Virus record (IMG/VR): IMGVR_UViG_3300042914_002629
Coordinates: 1-64,000 of that record
DNA length: 64,000 bases
Strand: one strand, 5' to 3'
From: a virus
Part shown: positions 35,301 to 43,298 of the stretch, piece by piece
How the letters are laid out: each line of letters opens with the position of its first letter
How positions within the stretch are numbered: the first letter of the stretch is position 1
The notes under the pieces: generated by a model
Databases searched by the model: none
Seen by the model: only the letters and a program-made list of their open reading frames with translations
What the model was told of the DNA's origin: nothing
Made by a program: the position numbers and the translations under genes

Positions 35301-36800
35301 GTCGACGTGACCCTAGGGCCTGGCGTCGCGCCGCCGGCTCCGACCTTCTCGACGCCGAGCGGCCCGGTGGGCAGCGCCAACCCGTTTGTGTCCGGCACTG
35401 GCACCCCGCTTATCCAGGTCAAGCTGTATGCGGATGGCGTTCTGAACACCACCTCGCCGGCCACCATCACAGCGGACGCGGCTGGCAACTGGTCGGGCAG
35501 CTTGTCGGGCCTGGGCCTGGGCGTGCGCCAGATCACGGCGGTGCAGGTCGACTCCCTCGGCAATCCTTCCGGCCCGAGCCTGCCCATCTTCCTGAATGTC
35601 GGGTGGTTCGATCCCGACACCTCGGTTCATGTCGATTTCGTGGGCAAGCGGTATCGCATCGGCGGCACCGTGACCAACGTGGTTTCGGCGGCGGACTGGG
35701 CGGCGATCTTCACCACCATCACCACCTCGGCCACCATCGTGACGCAGGCCGATGGCTCGCTGCGCTCGATCGCGGCCAACACCCTACCGGTCTCCGACCT
35801 GGGGCTTGAGGTGTGGGAAGCGCGCACCAACCGCTGCACCAACTACAACGCGGCTCCGACCACCGGCGCGCCTGGCAACGCCAATGCGACGCTGTCGGGC
35901 GACCCGGCGGCCACCCTCACCATGGTGACCGACACCACGAACCTTAACGCGGGGAAGCTTGCATCGCTGGTGACCGCCGGAATCCTCTCCGGCACGGTCT
36001 ACCGGCTCAACAACACCACCGGCACGGCCGACGCCTTTGTGACATTCGGGGGCACCGTATCCGGAACAGTCGCGCACCGCGGGTTCGTATGGGCGCGTGG
36101 TTCGGCGGGGCGGCTGGAGATCGGCGGCGTGTCGGTGGTGACCATCGCGGCGGGCGGCACAACCTGGACGCGATACGAAGGGACGCGCACCCCGGCGGTG
36201 GGCACGGAACAGATGCGCGTCGCCGCCCCGGCCGGCGCCGACATCTATTTCATCCTGAACCAGCTCGAAACCGGCGCGCACGCCTCGGCACCGATCGTGG
36301 TGGCGGGCGCCGCCGCGACGCGCAATGCCCCGCTGATCGTGCGGGCGCCAGGCGCGGACTTCAACGCGACCGAGGGCTATTTCGGGTGCAAGGCGCGGTC
36401 GGTCGCCAACTCGGCGAGCAACGGCACCATCATTCAGACCGGCCAGAGCAACGCCAACAGCGACCTTCACCTGTTGGGCTTCCTGACCACGGCGACCGTG
36501 CGCGGCCTCACCCAGGTGGGCGCTGTGACGCAGGCCAACCTGACCGCGGCCTATACCGCGCCGACCGACACCCAGTTGGTGCTGGGCTACAAGCTGAATG
36601 ATTTCGGCATGTCGAAGGATGGCGCCGCGGTCCTGACCGACACCAGCGGCACGGTCCCGAGCGGCACCCCGGTCACCATCAACATCAGCCGCAACACCGT
36701 GGCGGCCCTCAATGGCATCGTCCAATATGTCAAGTGGGGCGTGACGAAGCCGGCGAATGCGGATATTCAACGTAAGGCCGGCTGGGTCGCCGCTGCCTAA
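32355..36800 (+). CDS. central tail hub / host specificity protein (J-like)
   Basis: 1481 residues from a GTG. The N-terminus is gpI/gpJ-like with a hydrophobic Ala-rich stretch (residues 95-160). The middle (residues 170-800) is the hub: YSIGGSRNTASPWGAIPALL and later VERNYRTIPDAWRIRFVDRQ. FN3-like segments follow (residues 850-1000), then an Ig-like domain and a C-terminal lectin/concanavalin-like domain (about residues 1090-1481) of the kind used for receptor binding. It forms the tail tip and probably decides host range. Confidence 0.85.
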   Translation: MLDLYQSDMLEAALPDSIRVVARRNPLMIERVEIRCPVGMTLAEMVATCFDGKMDPILRSHGTAKIGDHEIPSNLWHVVKPKLGADVNFMLVPQGGIGRTLLGIALVVAVAFAAPYLAGALLPLTAAAAAAGSAAAAGTMAATTALITAGISFAGNMLLNALIPIRQPALASRQQSQTYSIGGSRNTASPWGAIPALLGRHRVAPLYAARAYTEASGNDQWLRLLFVFGYGPIRIEDILIGQTSIADFDDVQMEIREGLPGDAPITLYPGQVLEQQLNLALHEGSAPVVTRSDPDADELSIDWTYPGGLVKMSSKGKPKETSTVITVEYRLVGNLTWVSLGTFDISESKQEPFRIGKVWSVPRGQYDVRLQNIDDQSDTPNPIWSSLRTIRHEVPFTFSKPLALLAMRIKAQGQLNGVVDTLSAIATSRCKAWNGSAWIDNVETSAPADLYRYVLQHPANALPRSDAQIDLPTLQAWKTDNVAKGLEFNMNRDAAASVLDTLADVAAAGRASPTRPNGKWSVIIDKPQDEIADLFTERNSWDFQVERNYRTIPDAWRIRFVDRQYNWKQDERIVYREGVTPEAATDFEGIELRGVTDAGKLWTEGQRRFRELIVRADTYSFSTTWESLRVTRGDRIKVQSDVTRWGIAAGRVKDITGTIIELDDEVEMEAGHTYSLRWRNGITGASVVLDVVNQPGKRMSVRVLGAERPAVGDIWMFGLQAFESHDLIIKAIEPGEDLTAKITAVDYGQPYIDEADDLVPPEWVPRQPLPDRNVPAVPIIIGVTSGNTSQVVGDDGTVYSPVGVGLAAGQGAETPTAGFQVRHRYQGSTLPWKVQDVAGGAYTTTLAGYVFEDLIEVSARALSRDGVPSAWTDPPVDHTVAARSVVPPNPNSLTVVRQNSGMRTFSWTLADPEGDGPPPDLAGYRIRSRAGSGWTWNDLTPLNDGLLLSSPYETGAPGAAGPYTFGIAAYNRSGLVSAVPFVVDVTLGPGVAPPAPTFSTPSGPVGSANPFVSGTGTPLIQVKLYADGVLNTTSPATITADAAGNWSGSLSGLGLGVRQITAVQVDSLGNPSGPSLPIFLNVGWFDPDTSVHVDFVGKRYRIGGTVTNVVSAADWAAIFTTITTSATIVTQADGSLRSIAANTLPVSDLGLEVWEARTNRCTNYNAAPTTGAPGNANATLSGDPAATLTMVTDTTNLNAGKLASLVTAGILSGTVYRLNNTTGTADAFVTFGGTVSGTVAHRGFVWARGSAGRLEIGGVSVVTIAAGGTTWTRYEGTRTPAVGTEQMRVAAPAGADIYFILNQLETGAHASAPIVVAGAAATRNAPLIVRAPGADFNATEGYFGCKARSVANSASNGTIIQTGQSNANSDLHLLGFLTTATVRGLTQVGAVTQANLTAAYTAPTDTQLVLGYKLNDFGMSKDGAAVLTDTSGTVPSGTPVTINISRNTVAALNGIVQYVKWGVTKPANADIQRKAGWVAAA

Positions 36801-36814
36801 AGGGGAACGGAATT

Positions 36815-39226
36815 ATGGCAGGAATCCTCGAAAGCACCCTCCCCACGGCCTCGACCGTGGATTGGTTCCGCGGGCTCAAGGGCAGCATCGGCGAAGACAG
36901 CGTCAAGATCGCGGTGGCCGATGCTGCCGACCAGATCGGCGAAGTGATGACCGTGATCATGCCGGATGGCACCACGGGCTTGCTCGGCGACCTGCTGCAA
37001 CAGATCCGCACCGAGGGCGCCACGGGCCTCACCGGCGTGGCCACCTATGCGGCCCTCATCTCGATCACCCCGGCCCCGGCGGCGGGCACGCTGGTGCAGG
37101 TCGGCAACGACCCCGACCCTAACAAGAATGGCACCTATCGCCGGGACGCGTCCGGCCCGAACGGCTGGGTACTCACGGCCGACAAGTATGCTCAGCTCCA
37201 GATCCAGGTGAACGCCATTGACCCGGCGAAATACTGGACGACCTTCAACCACACCGCGGCCTGGGTCACCATCGGCAGCCCAGCGACGCGCTTCACCATC
37301 ACGAACGATGACAGCGGGTTCCGGGTGCAGGGCCTTGTGGGGCTGTCGAGCACCTGGCAGGTCGGCTTCCGGCTGCCCTACGCCATGGCGCCCGGCGACG
37401 TGTACGAGATGGAGGCTGTCTACGCCTCCGGAACCCTGAGCACCACGGCGGGACCGTGGTTCGGCACCGACCCGGTCACCTCGGGCGACCTGAGCAGCAG
37501 CCGACGCACGGTCCCCTGGCGAAACGTGCCCAACTTCATGGGTCCGGCGGTGGTCAACGCCACCGGCGTCCAGATCGACGTGGCCTACACCACGGCGCCG
37601 AACCTGGCCAACGACGCCAACCCGTTTGTAAACGGGGACAGGCTGCGCATGAAGTGGTATGTCCGCGCCGATGGCAGCGTGGTGACCACCGTGTTCGTGA
37701 ACGATGTCCCGAGCCGCAGCCCGCACACCATCACTCCGGCCCTGCCGGCCGGAAACCTGATCATCGGGGTCAACATCAATCCCGACACCGACGTGAAGAT
37801 CACCAAATTCACCAAGGTGGGCTACACGGGCAACACCGTGTTCGTGGACAGCGCGACGGCGGTGGCCGGCAATGGCTCCTACGCCTGGCCGGCGAAGACC
37901 CTCTACGACGTGCCGAAGTGCATCAGCCTTCTCGGGCTCGGCGGCAAGACCATTAAGGTCCAGATCGTGAGCACCACGGTGAAGGGCTCCATGATGCTGG
38001 AGGACACGGTCTCCTACGATTGGACCGTGATCGGCATCCCCGGCGGCTGCACCACGGTGGACTGCGGCGAGGTGCGCAACGACTACACCCTTGAGGGCGG
38101 GTCGACCCGCGTCTATTCCGCCCCGAGCTACAACCACGGGCGCCTCGGAAACGTGGCCAATCAGGCGTTTTGGGTCGGCCAGGCCATCAACCCGCAGCCG
38201 TGGTTCACGCTGCCCGACACGCCCGCTGCCGCGCTGCCGAACACCACCACCGTGGCGGCCCTGGACGCGATCACCACCGGCGGGTATTTCGCCTCGGGCG
38301 GGAAGAACTACTACCGCACCCCCAACACCATGGCGGCGAACCCCTTCACGGCCGGCGTCGTGGTGGCGATGTCGAGCTACGTGATCGAGGTTGTCGGCGC
38401 GCCGCGGATCACCCTGTGGAACCTCAAGCTGAAGCACGCTTCGCAGCACGTGTTCAAGGGCGCGCAGGGCGGTGGCACCATCAACAACTGCGGCGCCGAG
38501 TGGTCGGGCCTGGCCGGCGGCGGCAACAACGGCTGGGAAGACGAGAACGGCTCATACGTTTACAATAACTGCTGGGCCAAATACATCGCCAACGATGGCT
38601 TCGCCCGGTCGGTCAAGCCCGGCTTCATCTCCAGCAATGGCGGCGTCACCAAGACCGTTCTCAACAACTGCGAGTCCTCCCACACTTACATGGGCGATGG
38701 CTCTTCTCAGCACGAAGATGCCACCCTGCTGAACCGCAACCGGCTGGAAGTCAACGGCGGCTATTTCCACGACTGCTACAAGGGCGGCATCATCACCCAG
38801 GCCGACGTGTTCATGTTGGGCGTGGTGATCGAGCGGTGCGGTGCCCAGTGCTTCGGCATCGTGGCCGGGACGCTGCTGGCGACCGCGCGCACCTACACCG
38901 CGCGGGCCACCGACTGCACCTTCGACCCGCAGGGCGGCGACCCGGCGCTGTCCAGCTCGGTCTGCACGTGCGTCGACTCCCTCGGCCTCGGCGGGGCCAA
39001 GATCGACCTGGTGTTGGACCGCTGCACCTTCGGCATCCCTGGCCCAGCCGGCGGCGTCGAGGTGCGCTCGACCGCGCTGGTGGCGGGCTCCGGCCCCACC
39101 TCGCCGGTGGTGATCGGCGACACGGTGACCAAGTTGCGCGCTTGCAAGTCGGTTCGGGCCTCGCCGGTCTACAGTGATGGTGGCACCAGCACCATCACCA
39201 AGGTGACCACCTACGACATGGTCTAA
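36815..39226 (+). CDS. tail fibre / tailspike with beta-helix domain
   Basis: 803 residues after AAAGGGGA. A short N-terminal attachment region (first 130 residues) is followed by a beta-rich carbohydrate-binding-like domain (residues 150-340) and a right-handed beta-helix (about residues 345-760) with regular ladders such as SYVYNNCWAKYIANDGFARS and LNNCESSHTYMGDGSS. Beta-helices of this kind bind or depolymerise surface polysaccharide; catalytic residues cannot be assigned by eye. Stands alone at the end of the tail genes. Confidence 0.75.
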   Translation: MAGILESTLPTASTVDWFRGLKGSIGEDSVKIAVADAADQIGEVMTVIMPDGTTGLLGDLLQQIRTEGATGLTGVATYAALISITPAPAAGTLVQVGNDPDPNKNGTYRRDASGPNGWVLTADKYAQLQIQVNAIDPAKYWTTFNHTAAWVTIGSPATRFTITNDDSGFRVQGLVGLSSTWQVGFRLPYAMAPGDVYEMEAVYASGTLSTTAGPWFGTDPVTSGDLSSSRRTVPWRNVPNFMGPAVVNATGVQIDVAYTTAPNLANDANPFVNGDRLRMKWYVRADGSVVTTVFVNDVPSRSPHTITPALPAGNLIIGVNINPDTDVKITKFTKVGYTGNTVFVDSATAVAGNGSYAWPAKTLYDVPKCISLLGLGGKTIKVQIVSTTVKGSMMLEDTVSYDWTVIGIPGGCTTVDCGEVRNDYTLEGGSTRVYSAPSYNHGRLGNVANQAFWVGQAINPQPWFTLPDTPAAALPNTTTVAALDAITTGGYFASGGKNYYRTPNTMAANPFTAGVVVAMSSYVIEVVGAPRITLWNLKLKHASQHVFKGAQGGGTINNCGAEWSGLAGGGNNGWEDENGSYVYNNCWAKYIANDGFARSVKPGFISSNGGVTKTVLNNCESSHTYMGDGSSQHEDATLLNRNRLEVNGGYFHDCYKGGIITQADVFMLGVVIERCGAQCFGIVAGTLLATARTYTARATDCTFDPQGGDPALSSSVCTCVDSLGLGGAKIDLVLDRCTFGIPGPAGGVEVRSTALVAGSGPTSPVVIGDTVTKLRACKSVRASPVYSDGGTSTITKVTTYDMV

Positions 39227-39276
39227 TGACAGCGGGAACTTATCGGGCTCGGGGGAGCTAAGGGGGAAGGCGCGGA

Positions 39277-39786
39277 ATGAGCAATGGAGATTGGGATATG
39301 CCGAACGGGGGACGCGAGCCCAACGGCTGGCCCGAGCCGGACAGGCGCAGCGGCATGGATCGCCGCGCGCCGCCCTCGGCCGGGTTCTTCGGGAACATGA
39401 CCCTGTCCAGCACCTGGCCCATCATCGTGACGGCCGTGGTGCTGATCGTGTGGGCGGTGGGCAACGCCAACACGTCGACGCGCACCAGTGTCGACCTGGC
39501 CGATTTCCGGAAGGATGTCACCTCCCAGCTCAAGGAGCAGAGCGGGACTCTGGCCACCATCCAGTCGCAGCTCAACCAGAAATTCCCCGCGATCGAGGCC
39601 GAGCAGAAGTCTCAAGGCGATCGGGTCACCCGGCTTGAGAAGGAAGCCGAGCAGACCGGCGACGACGCCGACAAGCTGGAGCGGCGGGTGTGGACCGCCG
39701 AGCAGTGGATCGCGGGAGTCGACGCGGCCAGCCGACCGGCCATGCCGACCCAACCCACAACGCGCCGCCAGGCGCCTGGGAGGTAG
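39277..39786 (+). CDS. inner-membrane protein, i-spanin-like
   Basis: 169 residues. One TM helix at about residues 46-66 (STWPIIVTAVVLIVWAV) is followed by a long charged coiled coil (residues 70-150). This is the topology of inner-membrane spanins, and the next gene encodes a lipoprotein, its usual partner. The 45-residue charged N-terminus before the TM is longer than usual, so a structural or holin-antiholin role is not excluded. Confidence 0.55.
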   Translation: MSNGDWDMPNGGREPNGWPEPDRRSGMDRRAPPSAGFFGNMTLSSTWPIIVTAVVLIVWAVGNANTSTRTSVDLADFRKDVTSQLKEQSGTLATIQSQLNQKFPAIEAEQKSQGDRVTRLEKEAEQTGDDADKLERRVWTAEQWIAGVDAASRPAMPTQPTTRRQAPGR

Positions 39787-39788
39787 CC

Positions 39789-40115
39789 TTGCGCGTCGCC
39801 CTGATCGCCCTGCTGGCGCTGGCCGCTTGCAGCGACCCGATGCCGCCCACGCCAGACGCCTACCTGATGCCGCTGGAGATACCGGCGGGCCTCAAGAGCT
39901 GCCCGACCGGCCCGGCCGAGCCGCCCGAGCTGCCGCCGCTGCGAACGGTCGACATGCTGTTGTCCAGCAACAAGGCACTGCGCGACGCCTACCGCGGCAT
40001 GAAGGCGGCCCGCGGCGAGTGCTCGGGCGATGCCCGCGGCGCGGTGCGGTGGATCGGGGCGAACACCGTGCTTCCAGGCAAATCGCCCCTCTTCCTGAAA
40101 GGCAACGCACCATGA
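39789..40115 (+). CDS. lipoprotein, o-spanin-like
   Basis: 108 residues from a TTG at 39789 with GGGAGG five bases upstream. The first 14 residues form a lipoprotein signal (RVALIALLALAAC) with lipobox LALAAC, giving an outer-membrane anchored, Pro-rich protein (PEPPELPPLR). With the preceding coiled-coil membrane protein it can form a two-component spanin that fuses the membranes during lysis. Starts with a rare codon, so it is easily missed. Confidence 0.6.
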   Translation: MRVALIALLALAACSDPMPPTPDAYLMPLEIPAGLKSCPTGPAEPPELPPLRTVDMLLSSNKALRDAYRGMKAARGECSGDARGAVRWIGANTVLPGKSPLFLKGNAP

Positions 40116-40318
40116 CCATCAGCGTGAAGATCGAGAACACCATGGGGCCGACCCCGGCCGGCGCCGATGCCCGCAAGGTCAGGGTGACCTACGTCTACAA
40201 GGGCGCCCATGGCCATGCCGATCAGGTGTTGAAGCCGGACCTGGGGCCGGGTGAAAGCACCACGGTCCATATCCACACCGGGGCGGACATCCGGCTTGAA
40301 GAGGTGGACGCAGAATGA
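40112..40318 (+). CDS. small beta-rich hypothetical protein
   Basis: 68 residues starting MTISVKIENTMGPTPAG, in ATGA overlap with the lipoprotein gene and overlapping the endolysin start by 4 bases. Probably all-beta with a His-rich end (STTVHIHTGADIRLEE). Unknown role in the lysis cassette. Confidence 0.6.
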   Translation: MTISVKIENTMGPTPAGADARKVRVTYVYKGAHGHADQVLKPDLGPGESTTVHIHTGADIRLEEVDAE

Positions 40319-41130
40319 TCCCCATGGGCTTTCGCGGCAAGGCCGAGGGCCGTTCCATCGGCATCTATGCCGACATCGCAGACAGCCTCGGCGCCGAGCC
40401 GGCGGCGGTTGAGGCCGTCGTGCTGGTGGAAGCCGGCGGGCGCGGGTTCCTGGCCGACAAGCGGCCCAAGATCCTGTTCGAGCGTCACAAATTCCACAAA
40501 TTCACGGGCGGCCTCTACTCGGCCGATCACCCCGACATCAGCAACAGCAAGGCGGGCGGCTACAAGGGCGGTGCGGCCGAATACGACCGGCTCGACCTGG
40601 CCATTGATCTTGACCGGGCCGCGGCCCTGCGCTCGGCGAGCTGGGGTCTGCCGCAGATCATGGGGTTCAACTCCAGCCCGGCCGGGTTCGACACGGTCGA
40701 CGGGATGATCGAGGCGTTCTGCGCCAGCGAGGATGAGCAGCTTTGGGGCTTCTCGCGCTTCGTGAAGTCGATTGGCCTGGACGATGAGATCAGGGACAAG
40801 CGATGGACCGAATTTGCGGCCTACAACGGCACGGCCAACATCCCCGCCTATAGCCGCAAGCTGGTCGCCGCCTTCGCCGAGGTGATGCACCGGGCACACG
40901 ATGAAGATATCCCGGCCGGACGCGCCGAGATCGCCGAGGCGCAAGCCATCCTCGTCCTTTTGGGCTACGATCCGCTGTCGGTGGATGGCTGGATGGGTCC
41001 GAAGACCGAAGCCGCCGTCCGCAAATTCCAGGGTGCCCACGGCCTCAAGGTGGATGGCGTGATCGGCACCAACACCCGCGCCGCCCTCTTCGGCGACGTG
41101 CCCAAGCCGGCGACACCGCCGGGCAACTAG
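40315..41130 (+). CDS. endolysin: N-acetylmuramidase with peptidoglycan-binding domain
   Basis: 271 residues. Residues 20-190 match the DUF3380-type N-acetylmuramidase: VEAGGRGFLADKRPKILFER, HPDIS, ASWGLPQIMGFN and the FAAYNG block. Residues 205-262 are a PG_binding_1 domain (ILVLLGYDPLSVDGWMGPKT...). There is no signal peptide, so it needs a holin to reach the murein. Glu in the first block is the likely catalytic acid. Confidence 0.9.
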   Translation: MIPMGFRGKAEGRSIGIYADIADSLGAEPAAVEAVVLVEAGGRGFLADKRPKILFERHKFHKFTGGLYSADHPDISNSKAGGYKGGAAEYDRLDLAIDLDRAAALRSASWGLPQIMGFNSSPAGFDTVDGMIEAFCASEDEQLWGFSRFVKSIGLDDEIRDKRWTEFAAYNGTANIPAYSRKLVAAFAEVMHRAHDEDIPAGRAEIAEAQAILVLLGYDPLSVDGWMGPKTEAAVRKFQGAHGLKVDGVIGTNTRAALFGDVPKPATPPGN

Positions 41131-41139
41131 GAGGGGACC

Positions 41140-41787
41140 ATGCTCCTGAGAAAGACCGACCCCGACAGCCGCTTCGGCGTGCTGCTGTTCGCCTTCGCCA
41201 CGGCCATGGCTGTGCTTCTGATGATCATCGGGCCTGCCTTCGCACAGGAGATCGTGCCCACCGGAACGGTGCTGGTGCAGCAGGCGACGGCCGCGCCCTG
41301 GTGGCTGTCCTACGCCGAGCCCATCGTTGCGGCCATCGTGACGGCCGCGGTGGGCCTCATCGGCACCGCCGCGGCCTTCGCCATCAATTGGCTGCGCACG
41401 AACACCAGCATTGCGCTCGACCAGCAGAACGGCGCCGCCCTGCGCGCCACGGTCGAAAGCGCAGCGCGCAAGATGCTCATGGACCTGATCGCCAACTCCA
41501 CGGACGGCAAGATCAAGCTGGCCGGCGACAGCCTGGTGGCGGCGGCCGAGTATGTGAACCACGCCGTTCCCGACGCGGTGGAGCACTTCCAAAAGACCCA
41601 GTCTCAGGTGGTCGACATGGTCAAGGGCGCGCTTCCCAAGGCGATGGCCGAGACCGGCGTCCACGCCAACCTGGAAGATGCGGCGACCATCGCTGGCGGA
41701 ACCACCCTGGTGGCGGGCGTGGTGGCCGATCTGGTGCCGATGGCCCCGCCCGCTGCGCCCGTGGCCCCGCCGGAGCCCTTGGCGTGA
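41140..41787 (+). CDS. holin-like membrane protein (LLH type)
   Basis: 215 residues after GGAGGGGACC. Two hydrophobic segments (residues 14-36 and about 60-85, IVAAIVTAAVGLIGTAAAFA), then a long amphipathic helix and an Ala/Pro-rich tail, as in LLH-family phage holins. The first segment ends in AFAQ and could be a cleaved signal. Immediately follows the endolysin gene. Confidence 0.7.
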   Translation: MLLRKTDPDSRFGVLLFAFATAMAVLLMIIGPAFAQEIVPTGTVLVQQATAAPWWLSYAEPIVAAIVTAAVGLIGTAAAFAINWLRTNTSIALDQQNGAALRATVESAARKMLMDLIANSTDGKIKLAGDSLVAAAEYVNHAVPDAVEHFQKTQSQVVDMVKGALPKAMAETGVHANLEDAATIAGGTTLVAGVVADLVPMAPPAAPVAPPEPLA

Positions 41788-42155
41788 TGCGCCGGGGGTT
41801 GCTGGCCCGAATGGGGGCAATCGCCCTCCTGGGCCTCCTGTGCGCGTGCGACAAGCCCGAGGCGCGGGTGTACGCGCTCCAGACCGCCTACACCGCGGCG
41901 ATGGAGCCGGCGGCCGACTATGTCGAGCTACCCAGATGCGGCACAGTCGCGGCGCGTCCGCCGCTGTGCAGCGACCCGGCCACGGTCGATCGCATCCAGG
42001 ATGCGGTGCGGATCGCTTCGCCGGCCATGCGCGGCGCTCAGGCGGCCGTGAGGGCCGATCCCGAGGCGCGGGCTGTCTGGCCCTTCCTCGACGCGGCGCA
42101 GGCGGCCCTGGCCGCTCTGATCGCCGCCACACCGGAGAAGCCCGATGGAACCTAA
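41787..42155 (+). CDS. second lysis-cassette lipoprotein
   Basis: 122 residues in a TGATG overlap with the holin gene. The signal MRRGLLARMGAIALLGLLCA with lipobox LLCAC marks a lipoprotein; the mature part is helical with three further Cys (LPRCG, PLCSD). It may act as an alternative o-spanin or a superinfection/lysis modulator. Function not assigned. Confidence 0.6.
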   Translation: MRRGLLARMGAIALLGLLCACDKPEARVYALQTAYTAAMEPAADYVELPRCGTVAARPPLCSDPATVDRIQDAVRIASPAMRGAQAAVRADPEARAVWPFLDAAQAALAALIAATPEKPDGT

Positions 42156-42342
42156 CTCGGTACGCTACGCCGTGGCGCTGCTGGAGCTGATCGTCAAGGT
42201 GGCCGACACCGGCACCGAAGTGTTCGGGATGGCGACCAAGGCGCTGGAGCTGTTGCAGCGCCAGGGCGCGCCGACCGCGGCCGAATGGGAAGCCCTGAAC
42301 GCCAAGACCAAGGCGCTGGAAGACCGCATCCTGAACGGCTGA
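42145..42342 (+). CDS. small helical protein closing the late operon
   Basis: 65 residues starting MEPNSVRYAVALLELIVKVA; predicted helical, possibly amphipathic at its N-terminus. Overlaps the lipoprotein gene by 11 bases and is followed 13 bases later by the bidirectional terminator. No family recognised. Confidence 0.6.
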   Translation: MEPNSVRYAVALLELIVKVADTGTEVFGMATKALELLQRQGAPTAAEWEALNAKTKALEDRILNG

Positions 42343-42355
42343 TCGTCGGACAGCA

Positions 42356-42390
42356 AAAGGGCCGGGCCTCTGATGAGCGCCCGGCCCTTT
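42356..42390. terminator. bidirectional intrinsic terminator
   Basis: AAAGGGCCGGGC (42356-42367) pairs perfectly with GCCCGGCCCTTT (42379-42390) around an 11-base loop. Rightward it is followed by TTTCC and ends the late operon; leftward it is followed by TTTT, so it also suits transcripts arriving from 43149. Confidence 0.8.
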
Positions 42391-43149
42391 CCGTTTGGAG
42401 GCACCCTAGGGGCCTCTCGATCGCGACCGTGGCGTCCGGCAGTTGGAAGCCACGGCGGCGATGTCGCCGCGTCCGGCGCTATGCCGTATTCAAGCCCGCA
42501 CGCTGATCGGGCTTTACTACCGGCGGCGGGGCGGACGAACCGGCCCCCGCAACCCCCACCCCTAGCTGGGCAGGGCACTCCTGCGCCAAGCTGCGCAGGA
42601 TCTGGAGGATAGGGGGCGGTTTGGCAATCCGCTTCTCGGCCGCTAGACCGTGTCCTGATGCCGCTTAGACGACACCCTATCCACTCGGACACCCCATCGG
42701 GGTGAAACTCATGGCCCCCGCCTGCCTCGGGCGGTATTCGCTTAGAGCCGGCGGATCGCCGACCCCGGCACGGACTCGAACCGTGGTTGCGCTTGCTCTC
42801 GGCCAGCGACCGGTAACGCTCCGGCTTCCTCGTAGAGTGGGGCCGACAAGGGATCGGCCAGACTTCAATGCAATGTAGTCCGGGCCAGCATTCGGCCCCA
42901 CTCGAACCCCGTCCCCAATCTCGAAAGAGGGCTTGCACCTCCACCGGCGATGCGGCCCTGCCGTTTGCAACCGGCCTGGCCTACACACACCGCCTCTCCA
43001 CGTCGCTGGTGCAGGGCCGTGGATGCCCATCGTTCCGCCAGCTCGGCGCCTCGGACTTCTCGGGGTCAGTCGCGAAGCATCCCACAGCCTCCCGCGCCTT
43101 CGTCCAGGGGGGACTAGACTTGGCGCTGGTGTGTCCCGAGGGGATCAAC
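42356..43149 (-). ncRNA. candidate large structured non-coding RNA, about 0.8 kb
   Basis: No supported gene lies in 42343-43298. The sequence is packed with long inverted repeats: 42835-42846 with 42892-42903 (12 bases, perfect), 42607-42614 with 42675-42682 (8), 42579-42586 with 42593-42600 (8), 42492-42498 with 42508-42514 (7), 42427-42433 with 42449-42455 (7), 42455-42460 with 42465-42470 (6), among others. Read leftward it has a promoter at 43156-43185, an intrinsic terminator at 42356-42390, and T-loop motifs TTCGAGT twice, one on a perfect 5-bp stem (CACGG/CCGTG). The 8-bp helix encloses two hairpins as a junction. Size, phage setting and architecture recall GOLLD and ROOL RNAs; no similarity is claimed. 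The leftward direction is inferred. Confidence 0.6.
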
Positions 43150-43155
43150 TGCTAA

Positions 43156-43185
43156 ATAATATTGTGAACCGACCCGGTCACACAA
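43156..43185 (-). promoter_or_regulatory. leftward promoter for the candidate large RNA
   Basis: Read leftward: -35 TTGTGT (43180-43185), 18-base spacer, -10 TATTAT (43156-43161), in the only AT-rich patch of the gene-free region. A TTCACAAT half-site (43161-43168 on the plus strand as ATTGTGAA) sits between the boxes, the same half-site as at other operon heads. Confidence 0.55.
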
Positions 43186-43273
43186 GGTGACGATTTCGTT
43201 TGTTTTGCTGCCGCAAACGGAACATATTCCCCGGCGATGGGTTCGCCTTGCTGGCGTCCATCGTGACCTAACT

Positions 43274-43297
43274 GAGGGGCCTCGCGGCCCCTCTTTT
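43274..43297 (+). terminator. intrinsic terminator, rightward
   Basis: GAGGGGCC (43274-43281), loop TCGC, GGCCCCTC (43286-43293), then TTTT. A textbook terminator for rightward transcription, probably stopping read-through into the leftward replication genes. Read leftward it lacks a T-run. Confidence 0.75.
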
Positions 43298-43298
43298 G

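Noticed and set aside
42710-42800. tRNA gene on the minus strand
   Set aside because: A perfect T-arm (CACGG-TTCGAGT-CCGTG) is present but no matching acceptor, D-arm and anticodon arm can be fitted; better seen as a T-loop of the structured RNA.
42930-43040. tRNA-Cys-like element on the minus strand
   Set aside because: A TTGCAAA loop and a GGAGAGG/CCTCTTT pairing exist, but the anticodon stem does not pair in register and the T-loop is atypical.
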